Position numbers and translations under genes: made by a program. DNA of 64,000 nucleotides from positions 868,001 through 932,000 of the forward strand of contig NZ_CP065037.1 of NCBI RefSeq assembly GCF_019924635.1. Reading direction: 5' to 3'. This stretch comes from Leifsonia sp. ZF2019. Its GTDB lineage: Bacteria > Actinomycetota > Actinomycetes > Actinomycetales > Microbacteriaceae. Each line of letters starts with the position of its first letter. Position 1 is the stretch's first letter. Below the pieces are notes generated by a model. It did not search any database, had not been told where the DNA came from, and saw only the letters and a list, made by a program, of their open reading frames with translations. This document shows, piece by piece, positions 25,604-33,591 of the stretch.

Positions 25604-26347
25604 GTGTCGACGTCAAAACTCTCCGTGCAGCTCTATACGGTCCGTGAGCTGCTGACCGAGGACACGGTCGGCACACTGCGCCGCATCGCGGACATCGGAT
25701 TCACGCAGGTCGAGCCGTTCGCCTTCCTGTCCTTCGGCGACACCCTCCGCGAGGGCCTCGCCGAGGCGGGCCTGACGGCCCCCACCACCCACCAGGGCTT
25801 CATCGGCGGCGACCTCGACGAGGTCTTCTCCGCCGCCCAGGCGCTCGGCATCCAGACGGTCATCGACCCCTACGTCGCGCCCGAGCGCTGGCAGTCGGCG
25901 GAGGACGTCGCCGCGATCGCCGAGCAGCTCAACGACGCCGCCGCCGTGGCCGCCCGCTACGGCGTCCGCGTCGGCTACCACAACCACGCGCACGAGCTCG
26001 AGAGCACCGTCGAGGGCACCACCGCCCTCCAGTTCTTCGCCGGCAAGCTGGCGCCGGAGGTCGTGCTGGAGGTCGACACCTACTGGGTGGCGGTCGGCGG
26101 GCACGATCCGCTGACGCTCCTCCCCGCGCTCGGCGACCGCGTCGTCGCCCTCCACATCAAGGACGGCCCCGGCACCACGGAGACCAAGGACCAGGTGGCC
26201 GTCGGCCAGGGCTCGCTCCCGATCGCCGACATCATCGCCGCCGCTCCGGATGCGCTCCGCGTCGTGGAGCTCGACGACTCGCGCGGCGATCGCTTCCAGG
26301 CCGTCGCCGACAGCTACGCCTTCCTCACCGAGAAGGGCCTCGCGTGA
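25604..26347 (+). CDS. Sugar phosphate isomerase/epimerase-type TIM-barrel protein
   Basis: A 247-residue xylose-isomerase-like TIM barrel (AP endonuclease 2 family). It begins VSTSKLSVQLYTVRELL and has GFTQVEPFAF, GVRVGYHNHAHEL (metal-binding His), VVLEVDTYWVAVGG (Glu/Asp) and VVALHIKDGP. Family members epimerise or isomerise ketoses, or cleave 3-keto glycosides. GTG at 25604 follows GAGGAG. The next gene overlaps its stop, so it heads an operon of four. Confidence 0.9.
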   Translation: MSTSKLSVQLYTVRELLTEDTVGTLRRIADIGFTQVEPFAFLSFGDTLREGLAEAGLTAPTTHQGFIGGDLDEVFSAAQALGIQTVIDPYVAPERWQSAEDVAAIAEQLNDAAAVAARYGVRVGYHNHAHELESTVEGTTALQFFAGKLAPEVVLEVDTYWVAVGGHDPLTLLPALGDRVVALHIKDGPGTTETKDQVAVGQGSLPIADIIAAAPDALRVVELDDSRGDRFQAVADSYAFLTEKGLA

Positions 26348-27441
26348 GCGCCGGGCGCGTGGGTGTCGGCGTCATCGGCGCGGGCGTCATCAGCAACCAG
26401 TACCTCGAGAACCTGACGGCGTTCCCGGACCTCGAGGTCCGGTTCGTCGCCGACATCGACCAGGAGCGCGCCCGCGCCCAGGCCGAGAAGTACGGCGTCC
26501 CGGGCGCCGGGTCCGTCGAGGAGCTCCTGGCCGACGACGGCATCGAGATCGTGGTCAACCTCACCATCCCCAAGGTGCACGTCGAGGTGGCGCTGCAGGC
26601 GCTCGCCGCGGGCAAGCACGTGTGGAGCGAGAAGCCGTTCGCGCTCGACCGCGCCAGCGGCACCGAGCTCCTGGAGGCCGCGCACGCCGCCGGACTCCGC
26701 GTCGCGACCGCGCCGGACACCTTCCTCGGCGCGGGAATCCAGTCGGCTCGCCGCCTCATCGAGAGCGGCCGCATCGGCGCGCCCCTCACGGCGCTGACGC
26801 TCATGCAGTCGCCCGGCCCGGAGTCGTGGCATCCCAACCCCGACTTCCTATTCCAGGAGGGCGCCGGCCCGCTGTTCGACATCGGCCCGTACTATCTGAC
26901 GGCCCTCGTGCAGCTCTTCGGTCCGGTCGCGCGGGTGACGGCGGTCGCCTCCAAGTCGCGGGAGACGCGCATCATCGGCTCGGGCCCGCGCGCCGGCGAG
27001 GAGTTCGCGGTGACGGTGCCCACCCACGTGAGCGCGCTGTATCAGTTCGAGAGCGGTCAGACGGCGCAGGCCATCTTCAGCTTCGACTCGAAGCTCGGTC
27101 GCACGCTGTTCGAGGTCGCGGGCGCCGACGGGACCGTCGAGGTCCCCGACCCCAACACCTTCGAGGGCGAGCTGCGTGTCCACGGCGCCGACGGCCAGGA
27201 GTCGGTCGCGTCGACCGGGTCGACCTCCAGCCGAGGCACCGGCGTCGTCGAGCTGGCGCGGGCCATCCGCGCCGGAGTGCCCGAGCGGGCCTCGGGCGAG
27301 CAGGCCTACCATGTGCTCGACGTGATGGTCTCGACGATCGAGGCCGGCGAGTCCGGCTTGCCGGTCGAGGTCGCGAGCACCGTGCAGGTGGCTCCGGCCC
27401 TCCCGGAGGACTGGGACCCGCGAGCGGCGACCCTGGCGTAG
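26344..27441 (+). CDS. Gfo/Idh/MocA-family oxidoreductase
   Basis: A 365-residue oxidoreductase: VGVGVIGAGVISNQYLENL (Rossmann), HVWSEKPFALDRAS (EKP motif), and QEGAGPLFDIGPYYLTALVQLFG in the substrate domain. The GTG start overlaps the isomerase stop. It would reversibly oxidise a sugar hydroxyl. Co-transcription with two isomerase-type genes suggests conversion of one sugar to another through a keto intermediate. Confidence 0.92.
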   Translation: MSAGRVGVGVIGAGVISNQYLENLTAFPDLEVRFVADIDQERARAQAEKYGVPGAGSVEELLADDGIEIVVNLTIPKVHVEVALQALAAGKHVWSEKPFALDRASGTELLEAAHAAGLRVATAPDTFLGAGIQSARRLIESGRIGAPLTALTLMQSPGPESWHPNPDFLFQEGAGPLFDIGPYYLTALVQLFGPVARVTAVASKSRETRIIGSGPRAGEEFAVTVPTHVSALYQFESGQTAQAIFSFDSKLGRTLFEVAGADGTVEVPDPNTFEGELRVHGADGQESVASTGSTSSRGTGVVELARAIRAGVPERASGEQAYHVLDVMVSTIEAGESGLPVEVASTVQVAPALPEDWDPRAATLA

Positions 27442-27449
27442 GCGGCACG

Positions 27450-28607
27450 ATGAGCGAGAGTGCGAGTGGGCGCGAGTCGGCGGCCGGCGACGCGACACAG
27501 GGCGGACTGACCCGCCGCGACGGCAGCAGGGCGGGGGAGCGCCTCCGGGTCGCGATCGTGGGCGGCGGCTTCATGGCCGAGGTCCACAGCCGAGCTGCCC
27601 GGGCGTCGCGTGCCGAGCTGGCCGGGATCGTGTCGTCGACGGCTGAGAAGTCGGCGGCGGCGGCGGAGCGCCTGGGCATCGCGCGTGCCTACGGCTCGCT
27701 CGACGAGCTGCTCGCCGACGACACCGTCGACGTCGTCCACGTGACCACGCCGAACGCGCTGCACGCCAAGCAGGCCGGTGCCGTGCTGGCCGCGGGCAAG
27801 CACGTGATCTGCGAGAAGCCGCTCGCCACGACGACGGCCGACGCCGAGGAGCTGGTGCGCGCGGCCGAGGGCCGGGTGGCCACGGTGCCGTTCATCTACC
27901 GGTTCCATCCGATGGTCAGGGAGGCGCGCCACCGCTTCGCGTCGGGCCAGGCCGGGCGCGTGCTCAGCATCAACGCCTCCTACCTGCAGGACTGGCTCCT
28001 CGGAGCGGGCGACGACAACTGGCGGGTCGACTCCGCCCAGGGCGGCCGCTCGCGCGCCTTCGCCGACATCGGATCGCACCTCGTCGACCTCGTCGAGTTC
28101 GTCTCGGGCGACCGCGTCTCGCGGGTCTCCGCGACGAAGCGCACAGTATTCGCCGAACGGGCGTCGCACTCCGCCATCACGACCGAGGACGCCGTGGCCG
28201 TGGTGGTCGAGACCGAGGGCGGCGCGCTCGGCACCCTGCTGGTGTCGCAGGTCGCCCCGGGTCGCAAGAACCGGCTCTGGCTCGAGATCGCGGGCACCGC
28301 CGAGAGTGTGGCGTTCGACCAGGAGCAGCCGGAGACGCTCTGGGTGGGCCGCCGGGCCGGCAGCCTCCTGGTCCCGCGCGACGCCGATCAGCTGAGCGCC
28401 GACGCGGCCCGGCTCTGCGTCGTCCCCTCTGGGCACCCGCAGGGTTACCAGGACGCGTTCAACGCGTTCGTGGCCGACAGCTACGCGGCCGTCGCGGGGG
28501 AGGAGCCGGACGGGCTCCCGCGCTTCACCGACGGCCTGCGCGCCGTGCGGATCACCGACGCCGTGCTCGACTCCGCCGAGTCGGGTACCTGGATCGAGAT
28601 GGGATAG
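27450..28607 (+). CDS. Gfo/Idh/MocA-family oxidoreductase
   Basis: A 385-residue member of the same family: an N-terminal extension of about 30 residues, LRVAIVGGGFMAEVHSRAA, HVICEKPLATTTADAEEL, FIYRFHPMVREARHRF and SRAFADIGSHLVDLVEFV. It diverges strongly from the preceding gene, so the two are not a recent duplication. ATG lies 8 bp after the upstream stop. Substrate unknown. Confidence 0.92.
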   Translation: MSESASGRESAAGDATQGGLTRRDGSRAGERLRVAIVGGGFMAEVHSRAARASRAELAGIVSSTAEKSAAAAERLGIARAYGSLDELLADDTVDVVHVTTPNALHAKQAGAVLAAGKHVICEKPLATTTADAEELVRAAEGRVATVPFIYRFHPMVREARHRFASGQAGRVLSINASYLQDWLLGAGDDNWRVDSAQGGRSRAFADIGSHLVDLVEFVSGDRVSRVSATKRTVFAERASHSAITTEDAVAVVVETEGGALGTLLVSQVAPGRKNRLWLEIAGTAESVAFDQEQPETLWVGRRAGSLLVPRDADQLSADAARLCVVPSGHPQGYQDAFNAFVADSYAAVAGEEPDGLPRFTDGLRAVRITDAVLDSAESGTWIEMG

Positions 28608-28613
28608 GGATCG

Positions 28614-29669
28614 ATGACCGATCAGAACACGACTGCACAGCGTGAACCGGCACAGGCGGGGCACACGCACCCGGTCACGCTGTTCACGGGCCAGTGGGCC
28701 GACCTGACGCTGGAGGAGGTGGCGAAGCTCGCCTCCGAGTGGGGCTACGACGGCCTCGAGATCGCGGCGTCGGGGGAGCACCTGGATGTGTGGCGGGCGG
28801 CGGAGGACGACGCGTACCTCCAGGGCCGCCTCGACATCCTGGACCGGTACGGCCTGAAGGTGTGGGCGATCTCCAACCACCTCAAGGGCCAGGCCGTGTG
28901 CGACGACCCGATCGACTTCCGTCACCAGGCGATCGTCGGCTCGAAGGTGTGGGGCGACGGCGACCCGGAGGGGGTGCGCCGGCGCGCCGCGGAGGAGCTG
29001 AAGCTGACCGCGAAGGTCGCCCGCAAGCTGGGCGTGGACACGGTCGTGGGGTTCACCGGCTCGAAGATCTGGCCGTACGTCGCGCAGTTCCCGCCGGTTC
29101 CCGCGTCCGTGATCGACGCCGGGTATCAGGACTTCGCCGACCGCTGGAACCCCATCCTCGACGTGTTCGACGGCGAAGGCGTGCGGTTCGCCCACGAGGT
29201 GCACCCGTCCGAGATCGCCTACGACTACTGGTCGTCGGTCCGGTCGCTGGAGGCCATCGACCACCGGACGGCGTTCGGCTTCAACTGGGATCCGTCGCAC
29301 ATGATGTGGCAGGACATCGACCCGGTCGGCTTCATCGTCGACTTCCAGGACCGGATCTACCACGTGGACTGCAAGGACACGCGCCTGCGCCCCCGCAACG
29401 GCCGTGCCGGCGTGCTGGGTTCGCACCTGCCGTGGGGCGACCCGCGCCGCGGCTGGGACTTCGTCTCGACCGGGCACGGCGACGTGCCGTGGGAGGACTC
29501 CTTCCGCGCCCTCGAATCCATCGGCTACACCGGTCCGATCTCGATCGAGTGGGAGGACGCCGGCATGGACCGGCTGCACGGTGCGAAGGAGGCCGTCGGC
29601 TACATCCGCTCGCTGCTGTGGACGACGCCCACCGCGTCCTTCGACGCCGCGTTCAGCAATCAGGACTGA
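28614..29669 (+). CDS. Sugar phosphate isomerase/epimerase-type TIM-barrel protein (large)
   Basis: A 351-residue TIM barrel. It has THPVTLFTGQWADLTLEEVA, GYDGLEIAASGEHLDVW, VDTVVGFTGSKIWPYV, VRFAHEVHPSEIAYDY (metal Glu/His), FGFNWDPSHMMWQDID and ISIEWEDAGMDR near the end. Members commonly co-occur with Gfo/Idh dehydrogenases in inositol- or keto-sugar pathways. It is the fourth and last gene of the operon, 6 bp after the oxidoreductase. Confidence 0.9.
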   Translation: MTDQNTTAQREPAQAGHTHPVTLFTGQWADLTLEEVAKLASEWGYDGLEIAASGEHLDVWRAAEDDAYLQGRLDILDRYGLKVWAISNHLKGQAVCDDPIDFRHQAIVGSKVWGDGDPEGVRRRAAEELKLTAKVARKLGVDTVVGFTGSKIWPYVAQFPPVPASVIDAGYQDFADRWNPILDVFDGEGVRFAHEVHPSEIAYDYWSSVRSLEAIDHRTAFGFNWDPSHMMWQDIDPVGFIVDFQDRIYHVDCKDTRLRPRNGRAGVLGSHLPWGDPRRGWDFVSTGHGDVPWEDSFRALESIGYTGPISIEWEDAGMDRLHGAKEAVGYIRSLLWTTPTASFDAAFSNQD

Positions 29670-29715
29670 CGCACCGCCGCGCTGCGGCGTCACCCCGGAT
29701 GGCTAGGCTCGATCC

Positions 29716-30315
29716 GTGAGCACGGAGAGCACCATCCGGGGTGAGGACTGGTACGGACGCGACCTCGACGGCGTCGAGTACACCGATGTCGAGTTCGTGG
29801 ATGTCGACATGACGGAGCTGAGCTCCTCGGGAGCGACCTTCACGGGCTGCACGTTCCGTTCGGTGCGCTTCAACGTGAGCGAGCATACGGACTCGGCGTT
29901 CGTGAACTGCACCTTCCACGGCTGCAACTTCTTCGACTCCACGTTCCGCCGGTGCAAGCTCACCGGCAGCACCTTCGACGCGTGCGAGTTCGCGCTGCTG
30001 AAGGTGGAGGGCGGCAACTGGGCGTTCGTGGACCTGGGGCGCGCCGACCTCGGCGGCGCCGGCTTCCGCGGCGTGCGTCTGCGGGAGGCCGACCTCAGCC
30101 GTGTGCGCGCCGTCGAGGCGCGGTTCGACGGCTGCGATCTCTCTGCCGCGACCCTCACCGGTGCGGACTTCTCCGCGGCCTCCCTGGTCGGGAGCGACCT
30201 CACGGGCGTCGACCCGGCCGAGGTCTCGTTCCGGGGCGCGACCATCGACGAGCGTCAGGCCGTCGTCTTCGCCGAGGCCCTCGGCATGCACGTCGTCCCC
30301 ACCCCCGAGCGCTGA
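29716..30315 (+). CDS. Pentapeptide-repeat protein
   Basis: A 199-residue right-handed beta-helix protein. Imperfect A(D/N)LXX-type repeats run through most of its length, e.g. SGATFTGCTFRSVRFNVSE, NCTFHGCNFFDSTFRRCKL and GADFSAASLVGSDLTGVD. The regular repeat without gaps recalls QnrB/MfpA-like folds, but a gyrase link is not shown. TAGGCT (29704-29709) lies 6 nt before the GTG, so it is probably leaderless. It converges with the ABC ATPase gene. Confidence 0.88.
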   Translation: MSTESTIRGEDWYGRDLDGVEYTDVEFVDVDMTELSSSGATFTGCTFRSVRFNVSEHTDSAFVNCTFHGCNFFDSTFRRCKLTGSTFDACEFALLKVEGGNWAFVDLGRADLGGAGFRGVRLREADLSRVRAVEARFDGCDLSAATLTGADFSAASLVGSDLTGVDPAEVSFRGATIDERQAVVFAEALGMHVVPTPER

Positions 30316-30324
30316 GACTCCCCT

Positions 30325-30381
30325 CGACATTCGTGCCGAATGTCGACTCCACCGCCGCCAGAGCCGACATTCGGCACGAAT
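30325..30381. repeat. Nested inverted repeat between convergent genes
   Basis: ATTCGTGCCGAATGTCG (30329-30345) and CGACATTCGGCACGAAT (30365-30381) are exact 17-bp reverse complements with a 19-bp loop. The left arm is itself part of a palindrome (CGACATTCG-tgc-CGAATGTCG). It lies between two convergent stops and could serve as a bidirectional terminator or a REP-like element. Confidence 0.7.
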
Positions 30382-30392
30382 CGCGCGTGGGG

Positions 30393-31064
30393 TCAGGCGA
30401 CCTCTTTGACCTGGCCGTGCTTGATGTGGAGGCGGCGCTGGGCGCGCTTTGCGACGGCGCTGTCGTGGGTCACGATGACGAGGGTGAGGCCGCGGTCGCG
30501 CCAGAGGCCCTCCAGCACGTCCATGATCTCGTCGCGGGTCTCCTCGTCGAGGTTTCCCGTGGGCTCGTCGGCGAGGAGCACCTCCGGGTTCTTCACCAGG
30601 GCGCGGGCGATCGCGACGCGCTGCTGCTGACCGCCCGAGAGTTCTGACGGCAGGTGCGTGCCGCGGTCGCCGAGCCCGACGGAGGCGAGGGCCTCCGCGG
30701 CGCGACGCTTGCGCTCGTCCCCGCTGATCTTGAGCGGGGCCAGCGCGGTCTCCACGTTCTCCTGCGCCGTCAGCGTCGGGATGAGGTTGAACCCCTGGAA
30801 GACGAAACCGATCTCGCTCGCGCGGATGCCGGCCAGCTTGCCGTCGCCCAGCTTCGAGAGGCTCGACGAGCCGAGCTCCACCGACCCGGAGGTGGGGCGG
30901 TCGAGGGCGCCGAGCATCTGCAGCAGCGTCGACTTGCCGCCGCCGGTCGGCCCCTGGATGGCGACCAGCTGGCCGTCCGGGATGTCGAGGGTGACGTCCT
31001 TGAGGGCGACGACCTCCCGCTTGGACTGCGTGTACTTCTTGGTGACGTTCGTGAGGGTGTACAT
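30393..31064 (-). CDS. MacB/LolD-type ABC transporter ATP-binding protein
   Basis: A 223-residue ATPase with Walker A GPTGGGKST (38-46), Q-loop FQGFNLIP near 89, signature LSGGQQQ (142-148), Walker B VLLADEP (162-168) and the H-loop His200. The short size and the NLDEETRDEI after Walker B are typical of MacB/LolD-type ATPases. It lies 23 bp after the permease gene, with which it forms a mechanotransmission-type ABC system. Confidence 0.95.
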   Translation of the reverse strand: MYTLTNVTKKYTQSKREVVALKDVTLDIPDGQLVAIQGPTGGGKSTLLQMLGALDRPTSGSVELGSSSLSKLGDGKLAGIRASEIGFVFQGFNLIPTLTAQENVETALAPLKISGDERKRRAAEALASVGLGDRGTHLPSELSGGQQQRVAIARALVKNPEVLLADEPTGNLDEETRDEIMDVLEGLWRDRGLTLVIVTHDSAVAKRAQRRLHIKHGQVKEVA

Positions 31065-31087
31065 GGCTGCTCCTTGAGGCGGTGGGT

Positions 31088-32656
31088 TCAGGCGACCGAG
31101 CGGAGGGCGGCTGCGGGACGGAGACGGGAGGCGCGCCACCCGCCGATCGCGCCGGCGAGCAGGCCGCCGAGCACGGCCAGGCCCACGGCTCCGAGGATGA
31201 TCCACAGGGTGACGGGCGCGTGGAGGGCGATCTCCGTCGTGGAGGCCGCGGCGCGGCGGACGCCCTCGAATCCGCCGCCACCGCCGAATCCGCCGCCTGC
31301 ACCGCCGAATCCGCCGCCGGGCGCGTTGGTCGCCGCCGTGCCGACCGCGCCGGTCCCGCGGCCCGCCGCGTCGGCGAAGCCCGACCGCGAACTGACGCTG
31401 CCGGTGAGCGTGGGTGAGACCAGGTTGACGATGAAGACGCCGATCAGGCCGACCGCGACGCCGATGATGCCGCCGATGACGCCCTGCACGACGGACTCGC
31501 CCGCGACCTGTCCGACGATGCGCCGGTTGGACCAGCCGATCGCCTTGAGCGTGCCGAACTCGCGGGTGCGCCGGGTGACGCCGGAGATGGTGAACAGGAT
31601 GGCGATCAGGAACGCCGCCGCGAGCACGATCAGCGAGAGCCAGGTGCCGAGGTTGGCGATGAGCTGCCCCGCGCTGCCCAGCGAGCCGGACACGTCGGAG
31701 GCGAGGTCGGCCTCGGTGCTCACGGTCGCGCTCGGGAGGGCCTTGGTCAGGTCGGTCTTGATCTGCGAGATGTCGCTCGACGACGCCGCGGTCACGTAGA
31801 CCGAAGAGATCTTGCCGGCCTGACCGGACAGGGTCTGCGCGACGTCGAGGGGGATGTAGGCGTTCGAGGCGGTGGTGGAGTCGGAGCCGGTGGCTGCGAC
31901 GATCCCGATGACGCTGAAGTCCGTCCCGCCGATCGTGAGGCTGTCCCCGACGGTCTTGCTGGCGGTCTTCGCGTACGCCGAGTCGAGCACGACGACATCC
32001 TTGCCGGCGTCGGCCTTCGTGAAGGTGCGGCCGGAGGTCAGGGTGACAGAGGCGAGCGGTCCGACGGACTTCCCCGCGGGGTCGAGGCCGAGCACGGTGA
32101 AGGAGTCGACGTTGAACGAGCTGCCGCCCGCGCCGTCCGCCCCGCCGGTGGGTGCCGGGTTCGGCACCTCGCCGCCGCCGGTCCCGCCCGTGCCGCCGGA
32201 CTCACGCTCCTGGCGCAGTTGCTGGAAGTCGGGGAGGGTTCCGCTGAAGCTGGTGTTGGTGAGCGACAGAACGGCCGCGGCCGCCGACACGTTCTGCACC
32301 TTCTTCACCGTGGCGAGCGTGGTGTCCGCCATGACGGTGGCGCCGCGTGCGGGCTCGAGTCGCGACGTGTTGACGCTGCGGCTGCCGCCCGCGTCCGTCC
32401 CGGCGTTCGCGCCGAAGTCGAAGCGGCCGCCGCCCGCCTCGGGGGTGCCGCTGCCCACGGTGGCGGGCTGGCTGACCGTGATGTCGGTGCCGACGCCGTA
32501 GACGGACTGCAGCACGCTGGCCTGCGCGTCCTTGACTCCGGCCGAGACCGCGTTCACGAGGATGACGAGCGCGATCGCGAGGGCCATGCCGATCGCGATG
32601 ATGACCGTCTGCTTGCGACGGCCGAGGAGTTCCCGTCGCAGATACGTCCCGAACAT
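31088..32656 (-). CDS. MacB-type ABC transporter permease
   Basis: A 522-residue permease. One N-terminal helix (QTVIIAIGMALAIALVILVNAV, about 16-37) is followed by a large periplasm-side domain that has Gly/Ser-rich inserts, then three C-terminal helices including LSLIVLAAAFLIAILFTISG and VIGGIIGVAVGLIGVFIVNL. The FtsX signature is TRRTREFGTLKAIGWSNRRI. A Gly-rich insert (GGGFGGAGGGFGGGGG) precedes the last helix. It probably acts with the downstream ATPase on an envelope substrate or an antimicrobial peptide. It is divergent from the two-component system below. Confidence 0.92.
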   Translation of the reverse strand: MFGTYLRRELLGRRKQTVIIAIGMALAIALVILVNAVSAGVKDAQASVLQSVYGVGTDITVSQPATVGSGTPEAGGGRFDFGANAGTDAGGSRSVNTSRLEPARGATVMADTTLATVKKVQNVSAAAAVLSLTNTSFSGTLPDFQQLRQERESGGTGGTGGGEVPNPAPTGGADGAGGSSFNVDSFTVLGLDPAGKSVGPLASVTLTSGRTFTKADAGKDVVVLDSAYAKTASKTVGDSLTIGGTDFSVIGIVAATGSDSTTASNAYIPLDVAQTLSGQAGKISSVYVTAASSSDISQIKTDLTKALPSATVSTEADLASDVSGSLGSAGQLIANLGTWLSLIVLAAAFLIAILFTISGVTRRTREFGTLKAIGWSNRRIVGQVAGESVVQGVIGGIIGVAVGLIGVFIVNLVSPTLTGSVSSRSGFADAAGRGTGAVGTAATNAPGGGFGGAGGGFGGGGGFEGVRRAAASTTEIALHAPVTLWIILGAVGLAVLGGLLAGAIGGWRASRLRPAAALRSVA

Positions 32657-32820
32657 GTGGCTTCCAAACTTGGCTGGGGGCTTGTGCTGACGGGGGGACG
32701 CTAGGGCCGGGTCCTTTCGACGGCGTAGGCCCCGCCTATGTTTTCGCTGAACACGGGTCGCTCGACGCTCACAGACTCTCCATAGGTTTCGCATAGCCAC
32801 CGCGAAGAGGTCTCCACATA

Positions 32821-33591
32821 ATGGAGAAGGTGACCATCAACGCCCGCGCCGCCTCCAGCGCCTCCAGCCAGCCTCGTACCCTTCTGCGCCGCGCCGACGG
32901 CAGCTCGATCCGCGTGCTCGTCGTCGACGACGAGTCCACGCTGACCGATCTGCTCGCCATGGCGCTGCACTACGAGGATTGGGACGTGCGCACGGCGGCC
33001 ACCGGCCAGCAGGCGCTGCAGCTCTCGCGCGAGTTCAAGCCGGACGTCGTGGTGCTCGACATCATGCTGCCCGACATCGACGGGATGCAGGTGCTCTCAC
33101 GGATGCGTGCCGACGGCAACGAGGCGCCCGTGCTCTTCCTCACGGCGAAGGACTCCCTGGACGACCGCATCGCCGGCCTGACCGCCGGCGGCGACGACTA
33201 CGTGACGAAGCCGTTCAGCCTGGAGGAGCTGGTGGCGCGTCTGCGGGGGCTGCTGCGCCGGTCGCGCGCGGCGGTGGCGGATCAGGACGACCCGGTGCTG
33301 ATCGTCGGTGACCTGGTGCTCGACGAGGACAGCTACGAGGTGCACCGCGACGGCGAGCTCATCCAGCTCACGGCGACCGAGTTCGAGCTGCTCCGATTCC
33401 TCATGCGCAACCCGCGCCGCGTGCTCAGCAAGGCGCAGATCCTCGACCGCGTCTGGAGCTACGACTTCGGCGGCTCCAGCAGCGTGGTCGAGCTCTACAT
33501 CTCCTACCTCCGCAAGAAGGTCGATGCCGGCCGCCCCGCGATGATCCACACGGTCCGTGGCGCCGGCTACATGGTGAAGGCTGCGCAATGA
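32821..33591 (+). CDS. OmpR-family response regulator
   Basis: A 256-residue regulator with a 30-residue N-terminal extension. The receiver domain has VVDDES (35-40), phosphorylation site Asp80 in VVVLDIMLPDIDG, Thr108 and Lys130 (YVTKPFS). The winged HTH has LTATEFELLRFLMRNPRRVLS and VELYISYLRKKVD, then HTVRGAGYMVK. The kinase overlaps by ATGA. Divergent orientation to the MacB-type pair suggests it controls that transporter. Confidence 0.95.
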   Translation: MEKVTINARAASSASSQPRTLLRRADGSSIRVLVVDDESTLTDLLAMALHYEDWDVRTAATGQQALQLSREFKPDVVVLDIMLPDIDGMQVLSRMRADGNEAPVLFLTAKDSLDDRIAGLTAGGDDYVTKPFSLEELVARLRGLLRRSRAAVADQDDPVLIVGDLVLDEDSYEVHRDGELIQLTATEFELLRFLMRNPRRVLSKAQILDRVWSYDFGGSSSVVELYISYLRKKVDAGRPAMIHTVRGAGYMVKAAQ

